Shown here piece after piece: positions 55,309 to 64,000 of a DNA stretch of 64,000 nt. The first letter of the stretch is position 1. The number at the start of each line of letters is the position of its first letter. Origin of the DNA: Stenotrophomonas maltophilia (lineage in GTDB: Bacteria > Pseudomonadota > Gammaproteobacteria > Xanthomonadales > Xanthomonadaceae); assembly GCF_003970865.1 (NCBI RefSeq), contig NZ_RXLZ01000014.1, positions 1-64,000 on the forward strand, in the 5' to 3' direction. The notes under the pieces were generated by a model, which saw only the letters and a list, made by a program, of their open reading frames with translations, searched no databases and had not been told where the DNA came from. The position numbers and the translations under genes were made by a program.

Positions 55309-55678
55309 GTGCTTCGTTCCACTCGTTCCACAGGACACCGTCCACGGCGGTGAGCAATGTCTGCTGGACCTCGATCAGCGTGTTCATCTCATCCAGCGCC
55401 GCCTCCAGGTCGGTGATTGAGATCTCGAATCTGGCCATGCACTGGCTCATGGCATGTACGTGTTCGGTGCCATGCGCCAGCTCGATGGCTTCCTGGAGGA
55501 CATGGGGCGCGTCGTTGAGAGAGAGCCGCAGGCGAACGTCTTCATCCCCTGTAATGAGAACACTGTTCCCACCCAGCTCCAATTCGAGCTCAAGACCACA
55601 GTCGGCCAATACCTCGGCTGCCCAGTTCAGTGATGCGGAGATTCCGTGTGCGTCGAAGTAGATATGGCTGGATGTCAT
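55298..55678 (-). CDS. Acidic hypothetical protein
   Basis: 126 residues, strongly acidic (ELELELGG, DLEAALDEMN), no signal or membrane helix. Not recognised; size and charge resemble some immunity proteins but no toxin is nearby. Start at 55678 with GAGAGG five bases upstream. It converges on and overlaps the membrane-protein gene by 11 bp. Confidence 0.65.
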   Translation of the reverse strand: MTSSHIYFDAHGISASLNWAAEVLADCGLELELELGGNSVLITGDEDVRLRLSLNDAPHVLQEAIELAHGTEHVHAMSQCMARFEISITDLEAALDEMNTLIEVQQTLLTAVDGVLWNEWNEALSR

Positions 55679-55845
55679 CGCGGCCTCTCGAAGGTTCACG
55701 GAGAGTATCGCTTGCCTTGAAATGGAATCTGGTGGTGTACCCGCATCTCTGGCCAATCAGGACTTTGAATGACGCAATTGGGCGTGGCATGTCGTTTCTG
55801 TCTGCAGCAGTGATGCCAGCCATTTGACTGGCACCACCGCATACC

Positions 55846-58800
55846 TCACATCGTTACCTTGCGCCGGTTGTCATCGCTCACCCGGTCGATCAGCTTGTTG
55901 TAGGGATCGAAGCCTGCTTCGTCCGGCTTTTCATCCACCGTCACTGTGATCTTCGGATCGGCACTGGTGATGTGATGGCGCTGCAGATACAGCACCTTCT
56001 GGTCGCGCTCCTTACCCGACGTACCATTGGCGAACACGCCGACCTCGACCCAGTCATCCATCTTTCCGTCGCTTTCCTTGCCCTTGCCGTCGGCGTACTG
56101 CTTGGCCGCGTGCAGGTCCAGGGTCACGTCGTAGCGGCCGTCATCGCGCTTGCGGGCGCTGGCGGCCATCACGCGGTTGTCGTAGAAGCTGATCTTCTCG
56201 AACAGGTCGGTGACCAGCTGCTGGCGGTCGGCCGGGGTCTCGGCGCGGATGTAGCCCAGCAGTTCGCGTGAGGTGGTGTACGGCGGCTGCTGGTACCCCT
56301 TGTCCTGCAGGAAGCGCTTCAACGCCCGGTTCAGCGCCTGCTCACCGATTTCCTCGCGCAACCGGTAGAACACCAGCGAACCCTTCTGGTAGTGGATGTA
56401 CTGCTGGTTCTCCACGCGCTCCAGCGGCTGTTCCTCGATGGCCTCGCCGCCGCGGCCGGACAGGTAACCGTCCAGCTCGCGCTTGAGGAACTGGCGCATA
56501 TGCTGGCGGCCGTACTCCTGCTCCATCACCATCAGCGCCGAGTACTGCGACAACGATTCGGACAGCACCGTCGCGCCCTGCACGTTGGCACCGATCACCT
56601 GGTGCGCCCACCATTGGTGCGCGATCTCGTGCGCGGTTACGTAGAACACGTAGTCCACCTTGTCCGGGTCACGCAGGTCGGCGATGAAACCGATGGCCTC
56701 GGAGTAGGGGATGGTGTTGGCGAACGACTGCGCGAAGCGGGCATAACCCGGGAACTCGATGATGCGCACCTGGCGATGCTGGTACGGGGTGAAGTTCGCC
56801 TCGTAGTAGGCCAGCGATTTCTGCACCGCTTCGATCATCCGGTCCACGTTGTAGCCGTGCGCCGGGTCGAAGTAGACCTCCACCGGGATGTCCTTGTACT
56901 TCGCCTTGCGCACCTCCCAGCGAGCCGACAGATAGGCGTAGAAGTTCAGCATCGGCCGGTCCATGGCATAGCTGAAGCAGCGTCGGCCGTTGACCGTGGT
57001 CTCATGCTGCAGGTAGCCCGGGGCCAGCGCCACCTGGTCCGGTGCGGTGCAGACCGTGGTGCGGAAGTCGAGCCAGTCGGCATCGTTGGAGATGTAGGTG
57101 TTGGCACGTGCGGCTTCGTCTTCCAGCTTGGGCATGCGCCGCGGCTCACCCAGGTCGCGCTTGCGCCGCTCGTTGCGGTCGCTGATCTCGGCGCCTTCGT
57201 TGTAGCCGAAGGAAGGCAGCACGCGGCTGTTGAAGAAGGTGCCGTTGTCGACGATGTTGCTTGGTGCCTGGCCCGCGGTGATGCCGTTGGGCTTCTGCAC
57301 CACCCGGAAATGCACGCTGCGGGTTTCACCCGGTTGCAGCGGTTTCTGCAGGCGGTAGATGCGGTAGCCGAGATCGGCGTCATGCATCGAAAGTGTCTGC
57401 CCACCCAGGTCGACCGCGATCAGCTGCTTGTCATCGCCCATTGAGACATGTACGTCCTCGATCGGCGTGGTGTGGGTGTTGCGTACCGTCCAGTTCGCAT
57501 CGATCACCATCGACTGCGATTCCGGGAACAGGTCCACACGATTGTCCACCGCCACGATACGAGGCTGCGGCAGAGTGCGGTACTTCGACAGCTCGCGCTC
57601 GTAGCGGGCCTGCAGATCCAGCTGCTGGTCGGGCGAGACGAACTCGTTGCGGATGTTGGTGCTCCAGTACAGCCAGCCACCCACGCCGACGAAGGCCAAT
57701 GCGGCGACTCCGGCGAAGACCCCGGTCGGGCCGCGCAGGCGGCGGCCGGCCAGGGCCAGGCGCTGGCGCAGGCCCTGGCTGACACCTCGTACCCAGAAGG
57801 CTGACGCCAGGCACATCAAGGTCAGCAGGCACAGGGCCCAGTAGCCCTGGAACGCCAGTTGCCCGGTCAGGAAGTGGCCGTAGCCGTTCATGTCCGAATA
57901 GGGCGCGTTGGGCCAGCTGCCGAAGTTGTACAGGTTCTGCGTGTAGTCGAGCAGGCCGAGCACGCCCTGGCCGATCATCACCACGATCAGCAGCGCATAA
58001 CCGACGAACTTGTTGTTGGTGAGCACCTGCAGCACCAGCGCCAGGCCCCCCATCAGGATGTAGACCACCGAATCCAGCGCCAGGCTCCGCAGGTACAGCA
58101 GCGGCTCCAGATGCGTGTAGCCCTTGGCCAGCTGCACGCCCATAGCGGCCAGCGCGCCGGCGGCCTGGAAGCAGATGATCACGGCCAGCAGTGCGGTGAA
58201 CTTGGCCAGCAACGGCACCCAGTTCGGCACCGGCATGGCATCGGTCACTTCATTGATGCGCGCACTGCGTTCCTTCCAGACCAGCTCACCGGCGAAGAAC
58301 AGCACGATGATCACCAGCAGCCAGCTGAAGGCCCCCTGCAGGCCCATGATCATCTGCGAGGTGACCGGCCAGATCGAGGTGCCGTACAGGGTCTGCCGGA
58401 ACAGCGCGCTGGGCAGGAAGTTGGCCAGGCCCAGTACCAGCAGCACGATGAACGGCACGCTGCGCAGGACGCCGCGTGTATCGAAGCGCACCTGGCGCAG
58501 GAACTGCTGCCACGCCGTGGTGGCAGTGAACGCCGGTATCACGCGCGGCAGCGTCGCGCGGCTGGGACGGACCACGCTGGCATCGGCAACCGGTTGCGCC
58601 TGCCTGCGGCCCCAGCGCCGACGGCCACTGCCGCTGCGTTCGGTGCGGAACAGCGCGAAGGTGGCGGCGAACAGCGCGGCAGCCACGCCCAACCACAGGG
58701 CGCGATTGGCCAGCAGGTAACCGGCCAGCTCGGGAATCCCGTTGTTGCGTTCGGCGGTGGACCAGTAGCGGATCGTGCGGCCGAGTGCGCGCATGCCCAG

Positions 58801-59430
58801 CGGTTCGCTCAGCACCGCGATCCATGTGTTGTCGATGTCGCGCAGCAGGGCCGCGCTGGCGCCGTACAGCACCAGGTAGGCCACCAGGCCGATGTAGACC
58901 CACAGGATCGAGCGGGTCAGCGCCGCCAGTAGTGACAGCAGCGCGGTGGTGAACAACAGGTTCGGAATGACGATGACCGCGAACGTCCACGCATAGCCCT
59001 GCCAGCTGATCGGGCCCATGCGCTCGGGATCGACCCACGGCATGAACGGCGCCAGCCACAGGCCGAATGCGATCAGCACGTAGACCAGCAAGCCTGCCGC
59101 CAGCGCGGCGGCGATGCGTCCGGCCAGGTAGTCGCGGCGTTTCACCGGGCTGGCGAAGATCAGTTCGGCGGTGCCTAGCTCGAAGTCACGCAACAGCGCG
59201 TTGCTGACGAACAGGGCAGTGACCAGCATGCCGAGCAGGGTGAAGATACCCAGCATCTGCGCGATCACGGTGGGCGCGTTGCTGTGCACGTTGCCGCTGC
59301 CGCCACCGATCTGCACGGCGTCGCTGGAGGCCGCGGCGAAGGCGAGCAGGGCGAACAGCCCGGCCAGCAGCCACAGCAGCGGGGAGCGCAGCTGCTCGCG
59401 CAGCTCGAAGCGGAAGAAGTTGAGGATCAT
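55846..59430 (-). CDS. ABC-2 permease fused to M1-family aminopeptidase
   Basis: 1194 residues. N-terminal half (about 1-600): ABC-2-type permease with two six-helix blocks. C-terminal half: gluzincin peptidase with HEIAHQWWAHQ (near residue 930) and the downstream Glu of VLSESLSQYSALMVMEQ. The peptidase should face the periplasm. Such fusions are frequent in xanthomonads with the ATPase gene beside them, here 12 bp upstream; the exported substrate is unknown, perhaps a peptide. Confidence 0.9.
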   Translation of the reverse strand: MILNFFRFELREQLRSPLLWLLAGLFALLAFAAASSDAVQIGGGSGNVHSNAPTVIAQMLGIFTLLGMLVTALFVSNALLRDFELGTAELIFASPVKRRDYLAGRIAAALAAGLLVYVLIAFGLWLAPFMPWVDPERMGPISWQGYAWTFAVIVIPNLLFTTALLSLLAALTRSILWVYIGLVAYLVLYGASAALLRDIDNTWIAVLSEPLGMRALGRTIRYWSTAERNNGIPELAGYLLANRALWLGVAAALFAATFALFRTERSGSGRRRWGRRQAQPVADASVVRPSRATLPRVIPAFTATTAWQQFLRQVRFDTRGVLRSVPFIVLLVLGLANFLPSALFRQTLYGTSIWPVTSQMIMGLQGAFSWLLVIIVLFFAGELVWKERSARINEVTDAMPVPNWVPLLAKFTALLAVIICFQAAGALAAMGVQLAKGYTHLEPLLYLRSLALDSVVYILMGGLALVLQVLTNNKFVGYALLIVVMIGQGVLGLLDYTQNLYNFGSWPNAPYSDMNGYGHFLTGQLAFQGYWALCLLTLMCLASAFWVRGVSQGLRQRLALAGRRLRGPTGVFAGVAALAFVGVGGWLYWSTNIRNEFVSPDQQLDLQARYERELSKYRTLPQPRIVAVDNRVDLFPESQSMVIDANWTVRNTHTTPIEDVHVSMGDDKQLIAVDLGGQTLSMHDADLGYRIYRLQKPLQPGETRSVHFRVVQKPNGITAGQAPSNIVDNGTFFNSRVLPSFGYNEGAEISDRNERRKRDLGEPRRMPKLEDEAARANTYISNDADWLDFRTTVCTAPDQVALAPGYLQHETTVNGRRCFSYAMDRPMLNFYAYLSARWEVRKAKYKDIPVEVYFDPAHGYNVDRMIEAVQKSLAYYEANFTPYQHRQVRIIEFPGYARFAQSFANTIPYSEAIGFIADLRDPDKVDYVFYVTAHEIAHQWWAHQVIGANVQGATVLSESLSQYSALMVMEQEYGRQHMRQFLKRELDGYLSGRGGEAIEEQPLERVENQQYIHYQKGSLVFYRLREEIGEQALNRALKRFLQDKGYQQPPYTTSRELLGYIRAETPADRQQLVTDLFEKISFYDNRVMAASARKRDDGRYDVTLDLHAAKQYADGKGKESDGKMDDWVEVGVFANGTSGKERDQKVLYLQRHHITSADPKITVTVDEKPDEAGFDPYNKLIDRVSDDNRRKVTM

Positions 59431-59442
59431 GGCGTGCTCCGC

Positions 59443-60345
59443 TCAGGCTGCCGCGCGGGCACGGGCCTGCAGGCGCAGGCGCTGGAAGTACACGTCCTCG
59501 AGGTCGGGAGCCACGGCTGCGAAGCCGTCGCCGGGGTCGTTGGCGCTGTGCACGTGGATCACTGGGCGACCACCGACCAGGCGGGTGGACAGCACCACGT
59601 AGCGTGCCTCGTGGTCGGCCAGTTCCGAAGGATCAACCTGCTTGCGCCAGACCTGGTGCTGCAGCGCGTCGATGGCTTCGGCAGGACGGCCGGTCAGCAG
59701 CACCTGGCCCTTGTTCATGATCGCCATCGTCGGGCACAGATCGGTCACGTCCTCGACGATGTGGGTGGACAGGATCACCGCCACGTTCTCGCCGATGGCC
59801 GCCAGCAGATTGAGGAAGCGGTTGCGCTCTTCCGGGTCGAGGCCGGCGGTGGGTTCATCGACGATCACCAGCCGCGGGTCTCCCAGCAGCGCCTGGGCAA
59901 TGCCGAAGCGCTGGCGCATGCCGCCGGAGTAGGTGCCCAGCTTGCGTTTGCGGGCGTCCCACAGGTTAACCTGCTGCAGCAGCCCATCGACCACCTCGCG
60001 GCGCTGCGCGCGCTGGGTCAGGCCCTTGAGCACTGCGAAATGTTCCAGCAGGTCCAGCGCGCTGACTTTCGGGTACACGCCGAAATCCTGCGGCAGGTAG
60101 CCCAGCCGGCGGCGCACCGCATCCTTGTCGCGCAGTACGTCGATCGGCGCCTCGCCTGGAATGCTGAGCGTCGCCGTACCGCTGTCGGCCTCCTGCAGGG
60201 TGGACAGCGTGCGCATCAGCGACGACTTGCCGGCGCCGTTGGGCCCGAGCAGGCCGAACATGCCGCGCGGGATGTCCAGGGTGACGTTGTTGAGGGCATG
60301 CACGCCGTTGGCGTACGTCTTCGACAGCGAATCGATCTTCAGCAT
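59443..60345 (-). CDS. ABC transporter ATP-binding protein
   Basis: 300 residues. Walker A GPNGAGKSS, signature YSGGMRQRFG, Walker B LVIVDEPTAGLD and the switch histidine segment VILSTHIVED. Partner of the permease/peptidase fusion downstream. The frame upstream of 60345 is not coding. Confidence 0.93.
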   Translation of the reverse strand: MLKIDSLSKTYANGVHALNNVTLDIPRGMFGLLGPNGAGKSSLMRTLSTLQEADSGTATLSIPGEAPIDVLRDKDAVRRRLGYLPQDFGVYPKVSALDLLEHFAVLKGLTQRAQRREVVDGLLQQVNLWDARKRKLGTYSGGMRQRFGIAQALLGDPRLVIVDEPTAGLDPEERNRFLNLLAAIGENVAVILSTHIVEDVTDLCPTMAIMNKGQVLLTGRPAEAIDALQHQVWRKQVDPSELADHEARYVVLSTRLVGGRPVIHVHSANDPGDGFAAVAPDLEDVYFQRLRLQARARAAA

Positions 60346-60475
60346 GCGACGTACACCTTTCCATGGGCGATGTCTGCGCGTTATCCGCGCATCAGCCTCC
60401 GTGCGCATCCGCCGTTGGTCATGGGGGGAGAATTCCGCCGTCGCACGTTGGGGCGTGGGGGAGGCCTGGTGGCGC

Positions 60476-61507
60476 TTACCGGCGCAGCGACGATTCCCGC
60501 ACCACCAGCTTCACCGGGATGCTCTGGCTGTCCACCGGCTGCCGGCCGATCAGTGCCAGCAGGCGCTCCACCAGCAGCTGGCCGGCCTGCTTGGTGTCCT
60601 GCTGCACCGTGGTCAGCGCCGGGGATACCGAGGCCGCCAGCGGAATGTCGTCGAACCCGGTTACCGCGACGTCCTGTGGCACCTGCAGGCCGGCCTCGCG
60701 CAGGGCCCGCATCGCGCCGATGGCGATCAGGTCGCTGGCCGCGCAGATGGCGTCGATCGGCGCGTTGCGAGCCAGCAGGGCCTGGCAGGCTTCCTGGCCC
60801 GACGCCTCGGTAGTGATCGCATCGTGCTGCAGCGCCGGCTCCGCAGCCAGGCCGTGTTCCTGCAGCGCCGCGACATGGCCGCGGTAGCGCTCCTGGAATT
60901 CGGGGTAATGGCTGGAGGCATGGCCGAGAAAGGCGATGCGGCGGCAGCCCTGCTGCAGCAGGTGAGTGGTGATGTCATGCCCGCCCTGGAAGTTGTCGCT
61001 GCCGATCGAGACACCGGGCTGGCCGGGTAGCGCGGCGCCCCAGCGCACGAAGTGCGTGCCCTGTTCGACCAGCCGCTGCAGGCGGTCGCGCGATTCGTGG
61101 TAGTCGCCGTAGCCGAGCAGGATGATGCCGTCGGCCTTGTTGCTGTCCTCGTAATCGGCCTGCCAGTCGGTGGACAGCTGCTGGAACGAGACCAGCAGGT
61201 CCTGCCCGTGCAGGGCGCAGGCGCGGGTGATCGAGCCCAGCATCGAATGGAAGAACGGGTTGATCAGCGAGTCGTCGTTGGTCGGGTCCTCGAAGAACAG
61301 CAGGGCCAGGGTGCCGGCGTTGCGCAGGCGCAGGCTGGAGGCGTTCTTGTCGACCTTGTAGTTCAGCTCGCGGGCGATGCGCAGGATGCGCTCGCGGGTC
61401 TCGGCGTTGACCATCGGGCTGCCACGGAGCGCCCGCGACACGGTTGGCTGGGAGACTCCGGCCAGGTGGGCGATGTCCAGGGAGGTGGCTTTGCCTTTGA
61501 TCGTCAT
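60476..61507 (-). CDS. LacI-family transcriptional regulator
   Basis: 343 residues. Helix-turn-helix at about 8-30 (SLDIAHLAGVSQPTVSRAL), hinge helix with the conserved leucine (ASSLRLRN) that favours a CG-centred operator, then a sugar-binding domain. No transport or catabolic gene is adjacent. It is the only LacI-type regulator in the window and the best local candidate for the TGAATACGTATGCA operators of the maltodextrin locus (inference). The preceding long frame to 61651 is not coding. Confidence 0.9.
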   Translation of the reverse strand: MTIKGKATSLDIAHLAGVSQPTVSRALRGSPMVNAETRERILRIARELNYKVDKNASSLRLRNAGTLALLFFEDPTNDDSLINPFFHSMLGSITRACALHGQDLLVSFQQLSTDWQADYEDSNKADGIILLGYGDYHESRDRLQRLVEQGTHFVRWGAALPGQPGVSIGSDNFQGGHDITTHLLQQGCRRIAFLGHASSHYPEFQERYRGHVAALQEHGLAAEPALQHDAITTEASGQEACQALLARNAPIDAICAASDLIAIGAMRALREAGLQVPQDVAVTGFDDIPLAASVSPALTTVQQDTKQAGQLLVERLLALIGRQPVDSQSIPVKLVVRESSLRR

Positions 61508-61608
61508 GGGAACGGATAGGGAACGTGCAGCGATCATGATGCCATGAGGCTGGCCCTCCGCTCGCAGGTGCGCTCCTGTCTGGATGAACGGGATTGATGT
61601 TGAAAAAT

Positions 61609-61624
61609 GTGACCAATTTGTCAC
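61609..61624. promoter_or_regulatory. Perfect palindrome GTGACCAATTTGTCAC
   Basis: A dyad of GTGAC around six bases in an AT-rich patch between the divergent LacI and type I secretion genes. It resembles a CRP/Clp-type or other dimer site, but the half-sites are not a clean CRP match. Confidence 0.5.
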
Positions 61625-61720
61625 TTTGACCTGATTTGCACAAAAGCGCATTCAGCAGATGGACAGCTGCCATGGCATGGCCCTAGAGTCCGCGCACCAG
61701 GGGACAACAAGGCAGTTGAC

Positions 61721-63904
61721 GTGGGCAGTAACGGATCAGGGATCGATCTGCAGGAGTCACTGTGCGTGGACGATGGAGGCGCGCTGGCGTGCTTCGTCGC
61801 CCTGTTGGGGTTTCTGGATCGGCCTGCCGACCCCGACCAGCTCCGGCACCAGCTGGGCCACCCCGAAGGCCGTATCGATACACAGGATCTGTTGCGCCTG
61901 GCCAAGCGGATGGACGTCAAAGCACGCGTGGTACAGGCGCGGGTAACCGCGCTGCGCGACCATCCGCTGCCCGCCATCGCCTGCCTGGCCGACGGGCGCT
62001 ATACGCTCGTGCTCAAGGCTGACGCCGAGAACGTGTTGTGCTTCGACGCGGCGGCCGACGGACGCCCGGTCACGCTGTCCCTTGGCGAGTTCTCGCAGGA
62101 GTTCGATGGCCGCTTGTTGCTGATGACCACGCGTGAAAGCGTGGCCGGCGCAGCGAGGCGCTTCGATGTCGGTTGGTTCATTCCTGCCTTGGTGAAGTAT
62201 CGCCGCCTGCTGCGTGACGTGCTGGTAGCCTCGTTCTTCCTGCAGTTGATGGCACTGATCACGCCGCTGTTCTTCCAGGTGGTGATCGACAAGGTACTGG
62301 TGCACAAAGGCATCACCACGCTGGAAGTGCTTGCCCTCGGCCTGCTGGTGGTTTCGGTGTTCGAAGTGCTGATGGGCGGACTGCGCACCTACCTGTTCTC
62401 GCACACCACCAGCCGCGTTGATGCCGAGCTGGGATCGAAGCTGTTCTCGCACCTCACGCATCTGCCACTGGCCTATTTCCAGGCGCGCCGGGTGGGCGAT
62501 TCGGTGGCGCGCGTGCGCGAACTGGAAACCATCCGCGAGTTCCTCACCTCCTCGGCGCAGACGGTCGTGCTGGACCTGTTCTTCGCCATCGTGTTCCTGG
62601 CCGTGATGTGGCTGTACAGCCCTGCATTGCTGCTGATCGTACTGATCACGCTGCCGCTGTACGCGGTGGTGGTCATGGTGGTCGGGCCGATGCTGCGGCG
62701 CCGCCTGGATGAAAAGTTCGTGCGCGGTGCCGAAAACCAGTCGTTCCTGGTCGAAGCAGTGACCGGTGTGGAGACCATCAAGGCGCTGGCGGTCGAGCCG
62801 CAGGCGCAGAACCGCTGGGACAAGCAGCTGGCGGGTTACATCCAGGCCAGCTTCCGCGCCAGCATGCTGGCCAACTGGGGCTCGCAGGCGGTGCAGCTGA
62901 TCCACAAGCTGGCCACCGTGGCACTCCTGTTCTTCGGCGCGCGGCTGGTGATTGACGGCAAGCTGACCGTGGGCGAACTGGTGGCGTTCAACATGCTTGC
63001 CGGGCAGGTTGCCGGGCCGGTGCTGCGCCTGGCGCAGCTGGCGCAGGACTTCCAGCAGGCGCGCATCGCCGTGGAGCGCCTGGGCGACATCCTCAATTCC
63101 CCCACCGAACCGGCCAGTTCGCCGTCGCGTGCCAGTCTGCCGGCGGTGGATGGGCGCATCGCGCTGGAGCATGTGTCGTTCCGCTATCGCCCTGAAGGTC
63201 AGGAAGTGCTTTCGGAGGTCAGCCTGGATATCGCCCCGGGTGAGATCCTCGGCGTGGTCGGGCCCTCGGGGTCCGGCAAGTCGACCCTGACCAAGCTGAT
63301 CCAGCGCCTGCACACCCCGGAGCGCGGCCGCGTCCTGGTGGATGGTGTCGATCTGTCGATGGTCGATCCGGCGTGGCTGCGCAGGCAGGTGGGGGTGGTG
63401 CTGCAGGAGAACTTGCTGTTCAACCGCAGCGTACGCGAGAACATCGCGATGGCCGACCCGGCCATGCCGATGAGCCGGGTGGTGGAAGTGGCCAAGCTTG
63501 CCGGCGCGCATGAGTTCATCCTGGAACTTCCCGAGGCCTACGACACGCGTATCGACGAGCGCGGCGGCAACCTTTCCGGCGGGCAACGGCAGCGCCTGGC
63601 GATTGCCCGCGCGCTGGCAATCGACCCGAAGATCCTCATCTTCGATGAAGCGACCTCGGCGCTGGATGCGGAGAGCGAGGAAGTCATCCAGGACAACCTC
63701 AAGCGGATGTCCGCTGGCCGCACGGTGATCATCATCGCGCATCGCCTGTCCGCGGTACGTCAGGCCAACCGCATCGTCACCCTCGAACGCGGGCGCATCA
63801 CCGAGACCGGTAGCCACGAGGACCTGTTGCGCGCCGGTGGCCGTTACTCACTGCTCTACACCAAACAGATGGGCCTGCCCGCCGTGGCGGCCCCACTGAA
63901 CTGA
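61721..63904 (+). CDS. Type I secretion ABC transporter (HlyB-like)
   Basis: 727 residues from a GTG. An N-terminal C39-like domain (about 1-130) in which the peptidase Cys is missing (VDDGGALACFV) and the DGRH histidine is Tyr (DGRYTL), as in HlyB-type chaperone-like domains. Six membrane helices (about 155-430) follow, then an ATPase with GPSGSGKST, LSGGQRQR and ILIFDEATSALD. Such exporters secrete RTX proteins without cutting a leader. The adaptor gene follows at 63935; the substrate is outside the window. Confidence 0.9.
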   Translation: MGSNGSGIDLQESLCVDDGGALACFVALLGFLDRPADPDQLRHQLGHPEGRIDTQDLLRLAKRMDVKARVVQARVTALRDHPLPAIACLADGRYTLVLKADAENVLCFDAAADGRPVTLSLGEFSQEFDGRLLLMTTRESVAGAARRFDVGWFIPALVKYRRLLRDVLVASFFLQLMALITPLFFQVVIDKVLVHKGITTLEVLALGLLVVSVFEVLMGGLRTYLFSHTTSRVDAELGSKLFSHLTHLPLAYFQARRVGDSVARVRELETIREFLTSSAQTVVLDLFFAIVFLAVMWLYSPALLLIVLITLPLYAVVVMVVGPMLRRRLDEKFVRGAENQSFLVEAVTGVETIKALAVEPQAQNRWDKQLAGYIQASFRASMLANWGSQAVQLIHKLATVALLFFGARLVIDGKLTVGELVAFNMLAGQVAGPVLRLAQLAQDFQQARIAVERLGDILNSPTEPASSPSRASLPAVDGRIALEHVSFRYRPEGQEVLSEVSLDIAPGEILGVVGPSGSGKSTLTKLIQRLHTPERGRVLVDGVDLSMVDPAWLRRQVGVVLQENLLFNRSVRENIAMADPAMPMSRVVEVAKLAGAHEFILELPEAYDTRIDERGGNLSGGQRQRLAIARALAIDPKILIFDEATSALDAESEEVIQDNLKRMSAGRTVIIIAHRLSAVRQANRIVTLERGRITETGSHEDLLRAGGRYSLLYTKQMGLPAVAAPLN

Positions 63905-63934
63905 CCACCGCGCGCCCAGCCAAGGACAGCACGC

Positions 63935-64000
63935 ATGTTGAAGGGACTGAGGCACCACCTGGGCATCCTGCGCGAGAGCCTGCGCGCAGAGCGTGCGCAG
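63935..64000 (+). CDS. Type I secretion membrane fusion protein (HlyD-like), start only
   Basis: An ATG with AAGGA eight bases upstream, 30 bp after the HlyB-like gene. The 22 visible codons (MLKGLRHHLGILRESLRAER) look like the cytoplasmic N-terminus of HlyD-type adaptors. The gene is cut by the window end, so the call rests mainly on position. Confidence 0.6.
   Translation, partial: MLKGLRHHLGILRESLRAERAQ

Noticed and set aside
61757-63817. A long leftward open frame opposite the type I secretion ATPase
   Set aside because: No start signal or domain; the opposite strand carries all ABC motifs.

Overview
The window looks like chromosome of a Stenotrophomonas (S. maltophilia complex) or a very close Xanthomonadaceae relative. 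The base composition is very GC-rich. Dozens of short palindromes end in GTAG/CTAC, like the SMAG repeats described in S. maltophilia. Several gene arrangements are typical of xanthomonads: a LysC-LysA fusion, the MurL/MurD2 glutamate-epimerase pair, and an M1 peptidase fused to an ABC permease. I saw no rRNA, tRNA, CRISPR array, prophage or transposase gene.

Layout. 0.3-2.1 kb: amgK-murU (peptidoglycan sugar recycling). 2.1-7.3 kb: a GlsB-type membrane protein, an M20 peptidase, a ComEA-like protein, two exported L,D-transpeptidases and a HutD protein. 7.6-15.6 kb: a Fur-box-linked iron block read leftward (small membrane protein, CirA-like TonB receptor, then PepSY membrane protein, DUF2271, DUF4198, ApbE, membrane flavodoxin/NADPH reductase). 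The DUF2271 protein carries a near-match to the ApbE flavinylation motif, so the block looks like an NADPH-to-periplasm flavin electron chain serving iron uptake. 15.6-20.0 kb: a second Fur-box-linked set, PiuA/Fiu-like receptor with Sel1 and PiuC. 20.2-27.0 kb: Rieske ferredoxin, GNAT, an unknown gene, and the rrf2-sufBCDS operon. 27.2-32.9 kb: SET-domain protein, small exported proteins, an HU-like protein, OsmC and two PhzF paralogues, with a fresh-looking tandem duplication between OsmC and PhzF.

33.0-38.4 kb: lysine/peptidoglycan block (lysC-lysA fusion, murL, murD2). 38.4-41.1 kb: SMI1/KNR4 protein, a MITE-like element, a dienelactone hydrolase and ispB. 41.3-53.9 kb: a maltodextrin-use locus made of cytoplasmic GH13 alpha-glucosidase, large TonB receptor, GH97 alpha-glucosidase, a six-hairpin glycosidase-like protein, MFS sugar transporter and exported GH13 alpha-amylase. 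Three identical 14-bp palindromes (TGAATACGTATGCA) sit in its promoters and probably bind a LacI-family repressor; one such gene lies at 60.5 kb. 54.0-55.7 kb: SseB, GNAT and two small unknowns. 55.8-60.3 kb: ABC permease/M1 aminopeptidase fusion with its ATPase. 61.7-64.0 kb: start of a type I secretion operon cut by the window end.

Start codons were chosen from ribosome-binding sites, signal peptides and overlaps with neighbours, and often differ from the longest open frame.
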